64,000 nucleotides of DNA from Rummeliibacillus pycnus_B (lineage in GTDB: Bacteria > Bacillota > Bacilli > Bacillales_A > Planococcaceae), in the NCBI RefSeq assembly GCF_050459865.1, contig NZ_JBCMNM010000042.1:1-64000 (forward strand), written 5' to 3'. The number at the start of each line of letters is the position of its first letter. Position 1 is the stretch's first letter. The position numbers were made by a program, and so were the translations under genes. The notes beneath the pieces are model-generated. The model did no database searches, had not been told where the DNA came from, and saw only the letters and a list, made by a program, of their open reading frames with translations. Below are positions 35,153 through 44,046 of this stretch, piece after piece.

Positions 35153-35692
35153 TTATTTAAAAGTAGGAAGTTTTTTCAAGAAAGTACAAACCGGAATAGA
35201 TATGATAAGTCCCAAAATATTTTGAACAAGATCTCCAGGAATAGAGGCCATTGGTTGAATCCAATTACCATATAGAATGCCTTCACCAATATAATAGACA
35301 GCAATCATAGGTGGCATTGAAATGACAGTAGCTAGTACATTGATAGCAATACTGTTCCCTTTACGTCCGTTTGACCAGGCAATTTTACCTGCAATATACC
35401 CTTGCAAGCCTCGAGATACAATAGTGATGGGAGCCCACATTGTCCAACCAGATACTACGTCAAATATCCCCATCCCAAATGCTCCAGCAATTGCACCGGT
35501 TTTAGGCCCAAATAGAATGGATACGATAAATAGCATTGCTGTACCAAGATGAACCAAACCGCCATTTGCTGCAATTGGTAGTTTGATATTTAACATCATT
35601 GTTGCAACGAATACAAGTGCAATACACATTGCAGTTAGAATTAATTCAAAAGTACGTGATTTGTTAGTTGAATAACTTGCCGTTTTTTGCAT
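35153..35692 (-). CDS. ECF transporter S component
   Basis: A 179-residue membrane protein with about six hydrophobic segments, of the substrate-binding S-component type of energy-coupling factor vitamin/metabolite importers. ELILTAMCIALVFVATMMLN at the N terminus carries the AxxxA-like helix that docks to the EcfT subunit. HLGTAMLFIVSILFGPKTGAIAGAFGMGIFDV is the typical L1/TM3-4 part, and GLQGYIAGKIA follows. The ATPase and T subunits are elsewhere, as for group II S components. Substrate is not determined; a folded 5' leader (35714-35750) may be a clue. AAGGAAGG precedes ATG. Confidence 0.88.
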   Translation of the reverse strand: MQKTASYSTNKSRTFELILTAMCIALVFVATMMLNIKLPIAANGGLVHLGTAMLFIVSILFGPKTGAIAGAFGMGIFDVVSGWTMWAPITIVSRGLQGYIAGKIAWSNGRKGNSIAINVLATVISMPPMIAVYYIGEGILYGNWIQPMASIPGDLVQNILGLIISIPVCTFLKKLPTFK

Positions 35693-35713
35693 AATAAAAC
35701 CTTCCTTTTTATG

Positions 35714-35750
35714 GACATCAAGGAATAGTTGCGCGCAATTTCCTAGACCT
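35714..35750 (-). promoter_or_regulatory. Hairpin in the leader of the ECF S-component gene
   Basis: AGGAA-ATTGC pairs with GCAA-TTCCT around GC, extended by outer GG-CC pairs, 20-60 bases ahead of the start codon on the minus strand. It is not followed by a T run, so it is not a plain terminator. It does not match preQ1, TPP or THF riboswitch cores that I know. Confidence 0.4.
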
Positions 35751-35949
35751 CTGAAACCCTACTTGTTTAATCCATTTTCTTATTTACAGATAACATTATC
35801 AAAGGATTGGTATTTATAAAAGTATCAATTCTATAAAAAATGTAGAGGTCAGTTTTAGAAAAATCAGAAAATCGTGTGGTCAGTAATGCTAATCCATTTT
35901 ATTTAACCAATAGAGTGAATCATGATCTTACATATCAAATAGTATGAGC

Positions 35950-36041
35950 TTCCGCGATTTAAGTACAAATTTCCGCGATATTGGAATGAACTTCCGCGAT
36001 TCTAGTACATGCTTCTGCGGTTTTTGAAATATAATCCGCGA
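35950..36041. repeat. Array of five TTCCGCGA units at 21-bp spacing
   Basis: TTCCGCGA or a one- or two-base variant starts at 35950, 35971, 35992, 36013 and 36034, exactly 21 bases apart. The 13-base spacers are AT-rich and partly alike (TTTAAGTACAAAT, TTCTAGTACATGC). There is no open frame across it. A second array with the same period but another core is at 47461. Confidence 0.85.
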
Positions 36042-36362
36042 ATACAGCAATTTAAGGCCTGCATTTAAGGAATTCTATGGGTTTATGAGATGGTTAGCTA
36101 AATTCAACAGGTTGTAGCTTTGCATGAGGCGACTTATAAATGGCAACCGATAAGGATGCATAATGTGCATCGACAGTGGTTGTATCGTGAGGTTTTTGAT
36201 GTTGGGAGGGGAGTTTTAAGGAGATGTTGGGTAGGGTGATGGAAGTGCTTTGTTTTTAGTGGAGGTGTGTGATAATTTTTATTTTCTTGGATTAAAAAAA
36301 GGAGCAGCTATTTTAAAAATGAGATTTTTATAGTTTTTATACTAGGTGATTGCATGCATGAT
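36042..36362. other. Spacer, probable decayed DNA
   Basis: About 320 bases between the 21-bp array and the next small frame. Short frames only; no family recognised. Confidence 0.35.
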
Positions 36363-36458
36363 TTGAAAAACAATAAAGGCTGGCAACAGGTCTTACTGTT
36401 ACTAGTTTCAGGAATTTCAGTATTAGGTGGTGAGTGTTGGAGCAGTATCACCATGTAA
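36363..36458 (+). CDS. Very small hydrophobic frame (31 aa), doubtful
   Basis: TTG-initiated frame MKNNKGWQQVLLLLVSGISV, then LGGECWSSITM. It looks like the first membrane helix of a transporter cut short by a stop. No strong ribosome binding site. It may be a relic rather than a gene. Confidence 0.25.
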   Translation: MKNNKGWQQVLLLLVSGISVLGGECWSSITM

Positions 36459-36523
36459 ATAAGAGGGGACAGAAAATTATGTGTTAAAAATATCCTTCTT
36501 TACTATAAATGAGAACGGATGTT

Positions 36524-36532
36524 TGTTATAAT
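36524..36532 (+). promoter_or_regulatory. Extended -10 promoter of the holin-like toxin gene
   Basis: TGTTATAAT is a perfect extended -10 (TGnTATAAT); no good -35 is present, as often with this type. Transcription would start near 36540, giving a ~55-base leader that contains a small hairpin (ACTCCCG...AGGGGG-type) before the ribosome binding site. Confidence 0.65.
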
Positions 36533-36596
36533 ATACTTGTAATAGTTTGGTACTCAAGGGTGGTTGGCACACTCCCGTTTGAAAGGGGGCGATGCC

Positions 36597-36680
36597 ATGT
36601 CAGTATTTGAAGCATTAATGCTTGCGGTAACATTCGCAGCTTTAGTTGTATCAATACTTACATTTAACCATAAAAAATAA
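36597..36680 (+). CDS. Putative holin-like (type I) toxin
   Basis: A 27-residue peptide, MSVFEALMLAVTFAALVVSI then LTFNHKK: one membrane helix with a short basic tail, matching the 'putative holin-like toxin' family found across bacilli and lactobacilli as type I toxin-antitoxin modules. GAAAGGGGG lies 8-10 bases before ATG. It would insert into the membrane when translated in excess and is expected to be silenced by an antisense RNA from the other strand over its 3' end (see 36679-36792). It is too short for most gene finders. Confidence 0.8.
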   Translation: MSVFEALMLAVTFAALVVSILTFNHKK

Positions 36681-36711
36681 CCCATCCTTGAGTCGGAAGC
36701 TCAGATGGGTT
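36679..36711. terminator. First hairpin behind the holin-like toxin
   Basis: AACCCATC...GAG pairs with CTC...GATGGGTT and overlaps the stop codon. No long T run on the plus strand; it probably forms part of the region shared by toxin mRNA and antisense RNA. Confidence 0.6.
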
Positions 36712-36759
36712 AATTCCACTGGACAGCCAATCCCCCTGAGGGAACTAACTATTATGATT

Positions 36760-36792
36760 GACCGTCGATGGACCAACATCGGCGGTCTTTTT
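36760..36792. terminator. Terminator of the toxin mRNA; antisense promoter nearby
   Basis: GACCGTCGATG pairs with CATCGGCGGTC around GACCAA, followed by TTTTT on the plus strand. On the minus strand TTGGTC, 16 bases, TAATAG lies across it (about 36746-36775), a possible antisense promoter firing towards the toxin 3' end. Confidence 0.7.
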
Positions 36793-36856
36793 ATTGTATT
36801 TCATGTTAAGTTAATTATACCTAGCAATAGTGTTTGTTTCAACTTTACAGGTGGAC

Positions 36857-39739
36857 TTATTCTTCAACTAAATAATGATACATATTATATTCAACTGGCT
36901 GTTCTAAAATCATATTCATAGTGGCTACATTATAAGATTTCCCTTTATCAACTAACTGATCATTTTTGGCACTTGATTCATCAACCGTTACTTTTCCTAA
37001 GTAATAAAAATCCTTACCTTCTCCATTATGTTTTTTTACAAATAAATGGACTGTAGTATTTTCTGAAAAAGATTTGACGATTGGGTAAATATCTTTGGCA
37101 GTAATTTTTCTGTTTTTAGTTGAACACCATGTGAAAATTTCGTTTGATAAAAATTCATCCATGTATTGTACTGTAGCATCATCTTCTACCTTATGGTAAT
37201 TCACAAAAATTGGGCAAGTGTTTGATTTAACGTGTCCACCATTAAGTGTCCCTTCTTCATTGTTATCCCAATTTAGTAGGCGACACACATCTTTTCGAGA
37301 ATATTTTTTATACATGGTAAATGATTGATTCAGATCGTATTGTTTATTTTTTTCGAACGCACATGCGATTATATCTATAATTAATTCCTTATAATTCTCG
37401 TTTATTAAGCTATGAGCTATATTATCATTAAATTTGTAGTAGTCATTATCCAGTATTATGACTGGCTTATTCCCATATTTTTCACGGGCAACAGTAACAA
37501 AGAAATTTAAGGATAAGTAGTTTTCAATAGATTCAATTGTTGATTTATCTGTATATGTTCCTAATTGTTGTAGCAATTTAATATAATCTTTTTTTAAAAT
37601 TTTATCATGCTTCAATAATTGATCTAATAAAACAGCTTCATGAATTCTTTTTCCATTAAGAATTTCAAGAGAAAACATTGTTAATACTGCAAGTTCATAT
37701 TCAGAGAATTCATCGACCGGTTCTTTAAGTCTGCTAAGAAATTTTGGATAGTTAGGGTTGTTTTCAAAGATGACTTCAGGATCCAATGAATTATTTTTTA
37801 TAAAATCAAGTAAAGATGGGATATGACCTAGACGATTTTTTAAAGAAAAATAAGTTTCTTTTAACACTAACATTGAGGACAACTTTAATTTTGTATTATC
37901 AATTGCATCAAAAATCCGTTTTTTAGCGACTTCTTCAAAGTTAATAGTTGAAACACCTTGAATATAATCTGTATTAACAGTTTTCCGACGAATATTATCT
38001 TTGTTCATAGATTGATCACCAGAAAGGGCAATTGGAATCAAAAAGTTATTTTTATAGTTTCCGATAAAATCGATAATTGTTACATAGTCTTTTGAATCAT
38101 GTTTTCTTAAACCACGCCCTAATTGTTGAATGAAAATAATACTCGATTGTGTTTGGCGTAGCATAACGATTTGATTTAAGAATGGAATATCGATACCTTC
38201 ATTAAAGATATCAACAGTTATTATGTATTCAAGCTTACCTGAATTCAATTTAGCAATGGCTTCTTCACGTTCAATTTGAGAATGTTCACCGGTTAAAGCA
38301 CATGTTTTTAAACCACGAGTATTTAGAGCAGCAGATAGTTGATAAGCTTCTTCTTTGGAACTACAAAACATTAGACCTCGAACTTTTTCGCCAGAATAAC
38401 CATAGTAGTTTATCTTTTCAATTATATGTTGCACACGCTCATGTGAAACGAGATTTTGTAGTTCGGTAACTTCATCAATTATGATTCCATCTTTTTCATA
38501 ATCTGTTACGCCAAAATAATGGAAAGGGCATAGCATGTCTTCTTCAAGAGCAGCTTGTAGACGGATTTCATAAGCAACATTGTAATCAAATAACTCAAAT
38601 ATATTAAAGTTATCTGTCCTCTCGGGAGTAGCTGTCATACCAAGTAAAAATTTAGGATCAAAATAATTAAAGATCGTTTGATAAGATTTTGCACCTGCAC
38701 GATGAACCTCATCAATTAAGATATAATCAAACTCGTCTTTTTCAAATTGTTGTAGATAATGCTCAGATGAAATCGTTTGAATCGTAGCAAATAAATAACG
38801 GGCATTTATATCTTTAGAGTTACCGGATAAAATACCAAAGTCGTCTTCATGACCGCCCAATATTTTACGATAATCAGCCATCGCTTTTTTCAAGATTTGT
38901 TCTCGGTGAACGATGAAGAGCATTTTTTTTGGCTGAAAATTACGAACATCGAACGCTGATAAAAATGTTTTACCAGTACCTGTTGCAGAAATAATTAGCC
39001 CTTTTGTGGCATCAGTTGCTCGTAATTCTTTAAGTTGTTCAAGTGCTTCAGACTGCATTTTATTTGGTTTAATAGATAGACTTTCAGCTAATGCATTAGT
39101 TAGATATTCAGTTTTCGCTTCAATTATATTTGCTTGATTTTTAATAAAAGGAACTGCTACATAATTTTGTTTATAATTAGCAATCCATTCGTCAGTTAAT
39201 AGAATACCTTCTTTCCACGCATCCTCAAATTGGTTTTTAAAATGTTGGATAACTTCGCCTTCTTCAAGAGAAGTTAAAAACACATTCCATTCAAAATTTG
39301 CTTTTAAGGCGCTGTCGGTTAAATTTGAACTTCCTACGATTAATGAATAATAATCTTCATGTTCGAAAATATAGCCTTTTGAATGGAAGCCTTTTACTCC
39401 GGTTAAACGGACTTCAACATTTTCAAGTTTTAATAGTTCTTTAAACATTTTAGGTTGATTGAAGTTTAGGAATGTTGAGGTTAAAATTCGCCCCTTTATT
39501 CCTTTTTTATTTAGATCATAGAGCATCGTTTTTAATGTAGCCAATCCACCTTCAGTGATAAAGGCAACTGAAAAGGTAAAGGTTTTACACGTTTTAAGCT
39601 CTTGTAACAATGTTGATAGAACATTTTCATGTGCTTTATTCGTAAGTAGTTTCGGTTTGAATTGAGCCGACACTGGTTTGTTTTGATTGATAAAGCCCTT
39701 ATGTAATGAATTTTCAATTTTACTTATCAATTGTTCCAT
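36857..39739 (-). CDS. PLD-like nuclease + DEAH helicase + DUF3427 protein
   Basis: A 960-residue multi-domain protein. Residues ~40-190 are a phospholipase-D-like nuclease fold with HSKGY (119-123) and the following SSNLTDSALKANFEWN. Residues ~225-600 are a superfamily 2 helicase: SATGTGKT (251-258), IDEVHRAG (342-349), MTATPER (368-374) and QQLGRGLRK. The last ~330 residues resemble DUF3427, which follows such helicases. It is the second gene of an operon, 20 bases after a NUDIX hydrolase. Similar PLD-helicase proteins occur in phage-defence islands; cutting and unwinding of foreign DNA is inferred. No signal peptide, so cytoplasmic. Confidence 0.9.
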   Translation of the reverse strand: MEQLISKIENSLHKGFINQNKPVSAQFKPKLLTNKAHENVLSTLLQELKTCKTFTFSVAFITEGGLATLKTMLYDLNKKGIKGRILTSTFLNFNQPKMFKELLKLENVEVRLTGVKGFHSKGYIFEHEDYYSLIVGSSNLTDSALKANFEWNVFLTSLEEGEVIQHFKNQFEDAWKEGILLTDEWIANYKQNYVAVPFIKNQANIIEAKTEYLTNALAESLSIKPNKMQSEALEQLKELRATDATKGLIISATGTGKTFLSAFDVRNFQPKKMLFIVHREQILKKAMADYRKILGGHEDDFGILSGNSKDINARYLFATIQTISSEHYLQQFEKDEFDYILIDEVHRAGAKSYQTIFNYFDPKFLLGMTATPERTDNFNIFELFDYNVAYEIRLQAALEEDMLCPFHYFGVTDYEKDGIIIDEVTELQNLVSHERVQHIIEKINYYGYSGEKVRGLMFCSSKEEAYQLSAALNTRGLKTCALTGEHSQIEREEAIAKLNSGKLEYIITVDIFNEGIDIPFLNQIVMLRQTQSSIIFIQQLGRGLRKHDSKDYVTIIDFIGNYKNNFLIPIALSGDQSMNKDNIRRKTVNTDYIQGVSTINFEEVAKKRIFDAIDNTKLKLSSMLVLKETYFSLKNRLGHIPSLLDFIKNNSLDPEVIFENNPNYPKFLSRLKEPVDEFSEYELAVLTMFSLEILNGKRIHEAVLLDQLLKHDKILKKDYIKLLQQLGTYTDKSTIESIENYLSLNFFVTVAREKYGNKPVIILDNDYYKFNDNIAHSLINENYKELIIDIIACAFEKNKQYDLNQSFTMYKKYSRKDVCRLLNWDNNEEGTLNGGHVKSNTCPIFVNYHKVEDDATVQYMDEFLSNEIFTWCSTKNRKITAKDIYPIVKSFSENTTVHLFVKKHNGEGKDFYYLGKVTVDESSAKNDQLVDKGKSYNVATMNMILEQPVEYNMYHYLVEE

Positions 39740-39759
39740 TCAGTTCACGCCAATCATTA

Positions 39760-40155
39760 TTATATTTGGATTGCTAACTTATTTACTGCCGGAATATCAG
39801 CGGGTGCAAAACCCATTTGTGAAAGATTTTGACGATGTACCCACTGTGCATCAGCATGTTCACTAATGGTAGGAACACCTTGTACAATTTTAGACATATA
39901 TGTTTCTAAACGGACAATGACTTTTTCATATTCATATGTAGTATCTTCTACTTTTTGTCCAACTTCAATTTCACAGCTGAATTCTTCTGAAATTTCACGT
40001 TTTAAAGCCTGTTGCGGTGTTTCTCCAGCTTCGATTTTACCTCCAGGAAATTCCCAGTAATTTGCAAGTGTCATATTAGGGCTTCGTAATGCACAAAAAA
40101 TCTCATTTTTTTCATTTTCAATAATTGCACCAACGACGTGTACGGATTTTTTCAT
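39760..40155 (-). CDS. NUDIX hydrolase (MutT/CTP-pyrophosphohydrolase-like)
   Basis: A 131-residue NUDIX enzyme with a complete box, GGKIEAGETPQQALKREISEEF (GX5EX7REUXEE), preceded by the MutT-type YWEFPGG and a start VHVVGAIIENEKNEIFCALR. Substrates are likely nucleoside triphosphates or similar diphosphate-linked compounds. It is the first gene of a two-gene minus-strand operon with the PLD-helicase, transcribed from an AT-rich promoter region at 40160-40250. The link suggests a common role in DNA or nucleotide metabolism or defence rather than routine sanitation. Confidence 0.9.
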   Translation of the reverse strand: MKKSVHVVGAIIENEKNEIFCALRSPNMTLANYWEFPGGKIEAGETPQQALKREISEEFSCEIEVGQKVEDTTYEYEKVIVRLETYMSKIVQGVPTISEHADAQWVHRQNLSQMGFAPADIPAVNKLAIQI

Positions 40156-40404
40156 AATGGATTGCTCCTCAATATTATTAATTTATATAAGATATATCTT
40201 ACATTATTCATATATAACAGTCATTAGAGATTATAAAGTAAAATCACAGTAAGATACCAAATGACCGAGATAGTTCAATGGGAATAAGGAATTAAGAATC
40301 ACTATATTGTGAATGATTTTACTTTTTTGATCTATATTTATAAAATTTTATTAAAATAATGATAAAATATTTTTATATATAGTAATTTTTGGAGGAACTT
40401 ACAT

Positions 40405-41598
40405 ATGAGAAAAAAATGGTCCCAGCTTTCAACAGCAATGATTGGTATGAGTTTACTCATGTTTATCAATCAGCAAGGTGTGAAGGCGGCAACACCTGAA
40501 GAAAACGCTATTGCATATCAACAAAAATTAGCAGATGAAAAGATAGCACAAGGAGTAGTGGATTATGTTGCAAAACTCTATCAGTTTAAGTATGAAGTAA
40601 CAGATATCATTGATGAAGAAAAAGTAAGTATTGCACGCGAAATGTATACTAATTTAACTCCAAGTCAGATGTTGATAGCCAAAAATAATGGTGCCTCTTT
40701 CATGCTGAAACAATGTGAAAAGAGAGTTCAAGTTCAGCAAGAGGCGAATACTTTTAAAGCTTACGTGGACAGTATTGATATCAATTCAAAACGAGCATTA
40801 GGTCAATTGAATACTGCCTATAGCAATTTTGCAGTTCTTAGTTTGGCTGCACGGGAATTAGCTGAAGCGAGCTACGAGCAAGCAAAAGAATTGGAGGTTA
40901 TGGTTAATCAAAACGCTGTTAAACGTGTTGAAAATCTGATTACAGAAGCGGGAGCAGATGAGTCGCTTGTCACAAAAGCTCGGCAACAATACAACATTCT
41001 CACATATAAACAAAAAGAGATGTTCAATCCTGACTTTGTAACAAAACTTGAGAAGGCAGAAGTGCAAGTTGAATTTGATAAACCTATTCACCAATTTGAA
41101 TCAGTTGCAGATGAATTGTATATGTTTATAGAAGATGGTGATTATCAAGAACGTGTGAAGGAAGCCCGTCAGTATTATAACGCATTAACTTCAGAACAAA
41201 AGGCAGTTGTTAAAAACAGTTACAAAAAACTTCTAACAAATGAGCAAATTGTAAAAGATCAAAAAGAAGCAGCTAAGGTCGATAAAGCCATTTTAAACAT
41301 TAGATTTTGCACATCAGCAAACTATAAATCAAATGTAAAAAAGGTACGATCTCAATATGATAAACTAACGAAAGCCCAAAAAAAGTTCCTTATCTATAAA
41401 GCTGTATTAACAGATCACGAAAAAATGATCGACATGAGAGCCGCGAATGACGTGACAAATGCAATGGAAAAAATCAATCGTAGATCATCGAAAGCACTGA
41501 TTAAAAAAACCAATACAGCTTACAAAAAACTTACAACCAAACAAAAGAAATATGTACCCCAAAAAACGTATCAACATTTTAAAACCTTTTTGAAATAG
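40405..41598 (+). CDS. Secreted helical repeat protein, unidentified
   Basis: A 397-residue exported protein. Residues 1-28 are a signal peptide (MRKKWSQLSTAMIGMSLLMF... VKAATP). The mature part is highly charged and helical, with 4-5 degenerate units of ~70-80 residues, each with a pattern like AR..Y..LT..QK (for example REMYTNLTPSQM, RQQYNILTYKQKEMF, RQYYNALTSEQKAVV, RSQYDKLTKAQKKFL, NTAYKKLTTKQKKYV). No anchoring motif or enzymatic domain is seen. It may be a cell-wall-associated or extracellular structural protein. GGAGGAAC precedes ATG; own terminator. Confidence 0.75.
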   Translation: MRKKWSQLSTAMIGMSLLMFINQQGVKAATPEENAIAYQQKLADEKIAQGVVDYVAKLYQFKYEVTDIIDEEKVSIAREMYTNLTPSQMLIAKNNGASFMLKQCEKRVQVQQEANTFKAYVDSIDINSKRALGQLNTAYSNFAVLSLAARELAEASYEQAKELEVMVNQNAVKRVENLITEAGADESLVTKARQQYNILTYKQKEMFNPDFVTKLEKAEVQVEFDKPIHQFESVADELYMFIEDGDYQERVKEARQYYNALTSEQKAVVKNSYKKLLTNEQIVKDQKEAAKVDKAILNIRFCTSANYKSNVKKVRSQYDKLTKAQKKFLIYKAVLTDHEKMIDMRAANDVTNAMEKINRRSSKALIKKTNTAYKKLTTKQKKYVPQKTYQHFKTFLK

Positions 41599-41606
41599 AG
41601 AAATTA

Positions 41607-41646
41607 AACAAGCATTCAAATTAAATTTGAATGCTTGTTTATTATT
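41607..41646. terminator. Rho-independent terminator
   Basis: AACAAGCATTCAAAT pairs with ATTTGAATGCTTGTT around TAA, with T-rich DNA on the plus side and A-rich on the other. Confidence 0.88.
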
Positions 41647-41691
41647 CTTCAAAATACTTTTATCTTTTAGATACGAATGTGTAAAAAACAC

Positions 41692-42021
41692 CTAAATACT
41701 TTTTTTAAGTCTATTCTTAGGAATAACCAAATATTCAGCTATAAAAAACCCAAATAGAAATAGAGTACATGCAGAACCAGTTGTATTACTTGTGATACTA
41801 TTTGAGTGTATTATTTGTAGTCCTACTAAAATGTTTAATAGAAAAGAAATGATAAAACCAAATAGTGCCGCATTTTTTAGATAATTACCAACTAGTAATC
41901 TATTAAATTTAAATCCAACTGTTTTTTGGATTGTCACAGTATGTTGAAGTTGTTTAACTAATCCAAATGTAAACCCGATTATGACAAATATGACCACTAA
42001 ATAGCCAATTACATCATCCAT
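41692..42021 (-). CDS. Small membrane protein, unidentified
   Basis: About 109 residues from ATG 42021 (MDDVIGYLVVIFVIIGF), chosen because AAGGAAGTG lies 7-9 bases ahead; the longer frame from 42072 lacks a site. Three hydrophobic segments are visible: VIGYLVVIFVIIGFTFGLV, AALFGFIISFLLNILVGLQ and ACTLFLFGFFIAEYLVI. The end is basic (KNRLKKS). No family recognised. Convergent with the secreted protein gene. Confidence 0.6.
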   Translation of the reverse strand: MDDVIGYLVVIFVIIGFTFGLVKQLQHTVTIQKTVGFKFNRLLVGNYLKNAALFGFIISFLLNILVGLQIIHSNSITSNTTGSACTLFLFGFFIAEYLVIPKNRLKKSI

Positions 42022-42363
42022 TATTTCACACTTCCTTTGTTGTAAAGAATCTCTATGACTATTATAAGGCAAGAAAGCCAGTGAATTCCAAGAATTATAT
42101 AATTTAGATCCTACCCTCGTTTAAAACAATAGATAGACAGCTTAAAAGGTCTGGCTACAAAATATCTTGATAATTACCATGCTTGGTTGTCGATAGTCGT
42201 AGTAATGAAAGCATTGAACAGCATATGAAAGAGTCTTTATTCACTTCATTTGTATTTGAAATAGCAATTACAGTTTGCGAATGTCAAAATAAATAATTTA
42301 GTATTCTTCTTGCAGTAGGAACATACAGAATAAGTAAATACTTTAAAGAATGAAAATGAGGAG
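42022..42363. other. Intergenic region, nothing recognised
   Basis: About 340 bases between divergent genes; promoters expected. No hairpins or frames of note. Confidence 0.4.
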
Positions 42364-42372
42364 GTGGATTAC

Positions 42373-42927
42373 ATGGGACAAATCAAAATAAAACAATACA
42401 CAATGAAGAATGGGGAAAAAATTACGTTAACGACTGCATTACCAGAGTATGCGGAGAGAGTATTGAACTTTAATAAAGATATTATTAGTGAAGCTCCCTA
42501 TCTAGTGACTACCAGGGAAGAATTCAAAATCTCAATTGAGCAGGAAGAAAAATTCTTACAACAAGTGTTTGAAGATAATGGGAAATTAGCGATAATAGCA
42601 GAATTTCAAGGGGAAGTTATTGGTTTCTTAGATTTCCATAATGGACATAGAAATCGGATTAAACACCAGGGCTCTTTTGGAATGAGTGTTTCAAAACAAT
42701 TTCGAAACCAGGGGATTGGCAGTGCGCTATTAACAGAACTTCTGAATTGGGCAGAACAAGAGGCATCGATTGAAAAAGTTTGTCTTGAAGTAGTTTCCAT
42801 CAATAAAAGTGCAATTCATATGTATGAAAATTTTGGATTTATTGTCGAGGGCAAAAAATTAAAAGCTATAAAAAATGAAAATGACACATATTATGATTTA
42901 CTCCTAATGGCATATTTTACGCAATAA
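42373..42927 (+). CDS. GNAT N-acetyltransferase
   Basis: A 184-residue GCN5-related acetyltransferase. The acetyl-CoA pyrophosphate-binding loop is SKQFRNQGIGSALLTELLNW (Q/RxxGxG/A), preceded by the strand AIIAEFQGEVIGFLDFHNG and followed by VCLEVVSINKSAIHMYENFGF, the usual motif-B end. Substrate unknown; the SAIHMYENFGFIVEGKK end resembles RimI/aminoglycoside-like and PhnO-like general acetyltransferases. ATG 42373 follows GAGGAGGTGG; the track's GTG nine bases earlier would overlap that site. Confidence 0.88.
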   Translation: MGQIKIKQYTMKNGEKITLTTALPEYAERVLNFNKDIISEAPYLVTTREEFKISIEQEEKFLQQVFEDNGKLAIIAEFQGEVIGFLDFHNGHRNRIKHQGSFGMSVSKQFRNQGIGSALLTELLNWAEQEASIEKVCLEVVSINKSAIHMYENFGFIVEGKKLKAIKNENDTYYDLLLMAYFTQ

Positions 42928-43133
42928 AATAATTTTTCTTGTGTTCAACCTATCTTTTAAGTATTTAATCATGTTCTGATTCTTTTGTACGTAAATGAAT
43001 CAGATTTTCTATTTTATGCGTGTCACCTACCAATTTCATACAAGATATGATGAAAATCATCAAAATTGTTCAATATCCGCAATTTTCATACTAAAATAAG
43101 CAGTAGCAGTATCAAAGAGAGAGAAGGATATTT

Positions 43134-43970
43134 ATGTGGATTGTAGCAGCAGTTTTGACGATGTTTTGTTTTGGTATCAATAATCTCATTTTTAAGGCGA
43201 CTTCTGGAAAAGGAATGTCAAAGGTACATATGCAGTTTTTCTTTTATCTTATCGCATTTTTGTTAATGTGTGGATATGGAGCAATCAAAGGATTTGCACC
43301 ATTTAATACTTTAACTATTGTACTCGGTGCAATGATTGGCATATTAAATGCAAATGGTAATATTCAAATGTCGAAGGCGTTTGAAAAGGGACCTGCGAGT
43401 CTGACATCTCCTATTATTAGCACCTATACGGTAATTCCAATTTTAAGTGCAGCACTTATTTTCCATGAACATATTACACTCATTCAGTGGATTGGAATAA
43501 TCGTCATGCTTGCGTCTGCGGCGGTCATTCAATATGCACCAGGCAGCGCTGGCGAAATTAAATACAAGCCATGGATGTACAGAATTTTACTTTCAATTCT
43601 ATGTTTTGGTGTTCTTGGTGTATTGATGAAAACCTCTTCACATTTACAAATCGATTCGATTAATACGCTAGTATGTATGTACGGTGGTGGCGCTGTATAC
43701 TTAATCATCCAAAGCCTGATTACGAAAGAAAAATGGCTTCGTTCTGAAGTGAAATTTGGTTCAATTATTGGCTGTTTTAGTGTCGTAGGTTATAGTAGCT
43801 ACTTTTTCTCACTAGACACAGGGATCGCAAGTATTGTATTCCCAATCGTAAGCTTGAGTTGCTTAGTCGTTGTACTTGGCAGTGTCTTGCTCTATAAAGA
43901 AAAAATGAAAGCTTATCAAATCATCGGTGTTTTAACAGCAATCGGTGGGATTGTGCTTACAAAGATTTAA
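43134..43970 (+). CDS. EamA/DMT-superfamily transporter
   Basis: A 278-residue membrane protein with ten predicted helices in two EamA halves (MWIVAAVLTMFCFGINNLIF... GIIVMLASAAVIQYA; then ILLSILCFGVLGVLMKTSS... IGVLTAIGGIVLTKI). SPIISTYTVIPILSAALIFHE is the usual end of the first half. Members export amino acids, sugars or other metabolites; the substrate is unknown. A decayed copy of its first ~60 codons, with its leader, lies at 17560-17764. GAGAAGGAT precedes ATG. Confidence 0.88.
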   Translation: MWIVAAVLTMFCFGINNLIFKATSGKGMSKVHMQFFFYLIAFLLMCGYGAIKGFAPFNTLTIVLGAMIGILNANGNIQMSKAFEKGPASLTSPIISTYTVIPILSAALIFHEHITLIQWIGIIVMLASAAVIQYAPGSAGEIKYKPWMYRILLSILCFGVLGVLMKTSSHLQIDSINTLVCMYGGGAVYLIIQSLITKEKWLRSEVKFGSIIGCFSVVGYSSYFFSLDTGIASIVFPIVSLSCLVVVLGSVLLYKEKMKAYQIIGVLTAIGGIVLTKI

Positions 43971-44046
43971 TAGAAGAATTTCAACTATATTTTATATAAA
44001 AGCTGAATAAAACCAAACCTTATCTTAAATAAAATAAGAAATTTTC

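Noticed and set aside
35950..36041. CRISPR-like array
   Set aside because: Repeat cores are only 8 bases, spacers 13 bases and partly alike, and no cas genes are near.
36646..36921. 91-codon plus-strand frame after the holin-like toxin
   Set aside because: It runs through two terminator hairpins and the antisense of the helicase gene end; no start signal.
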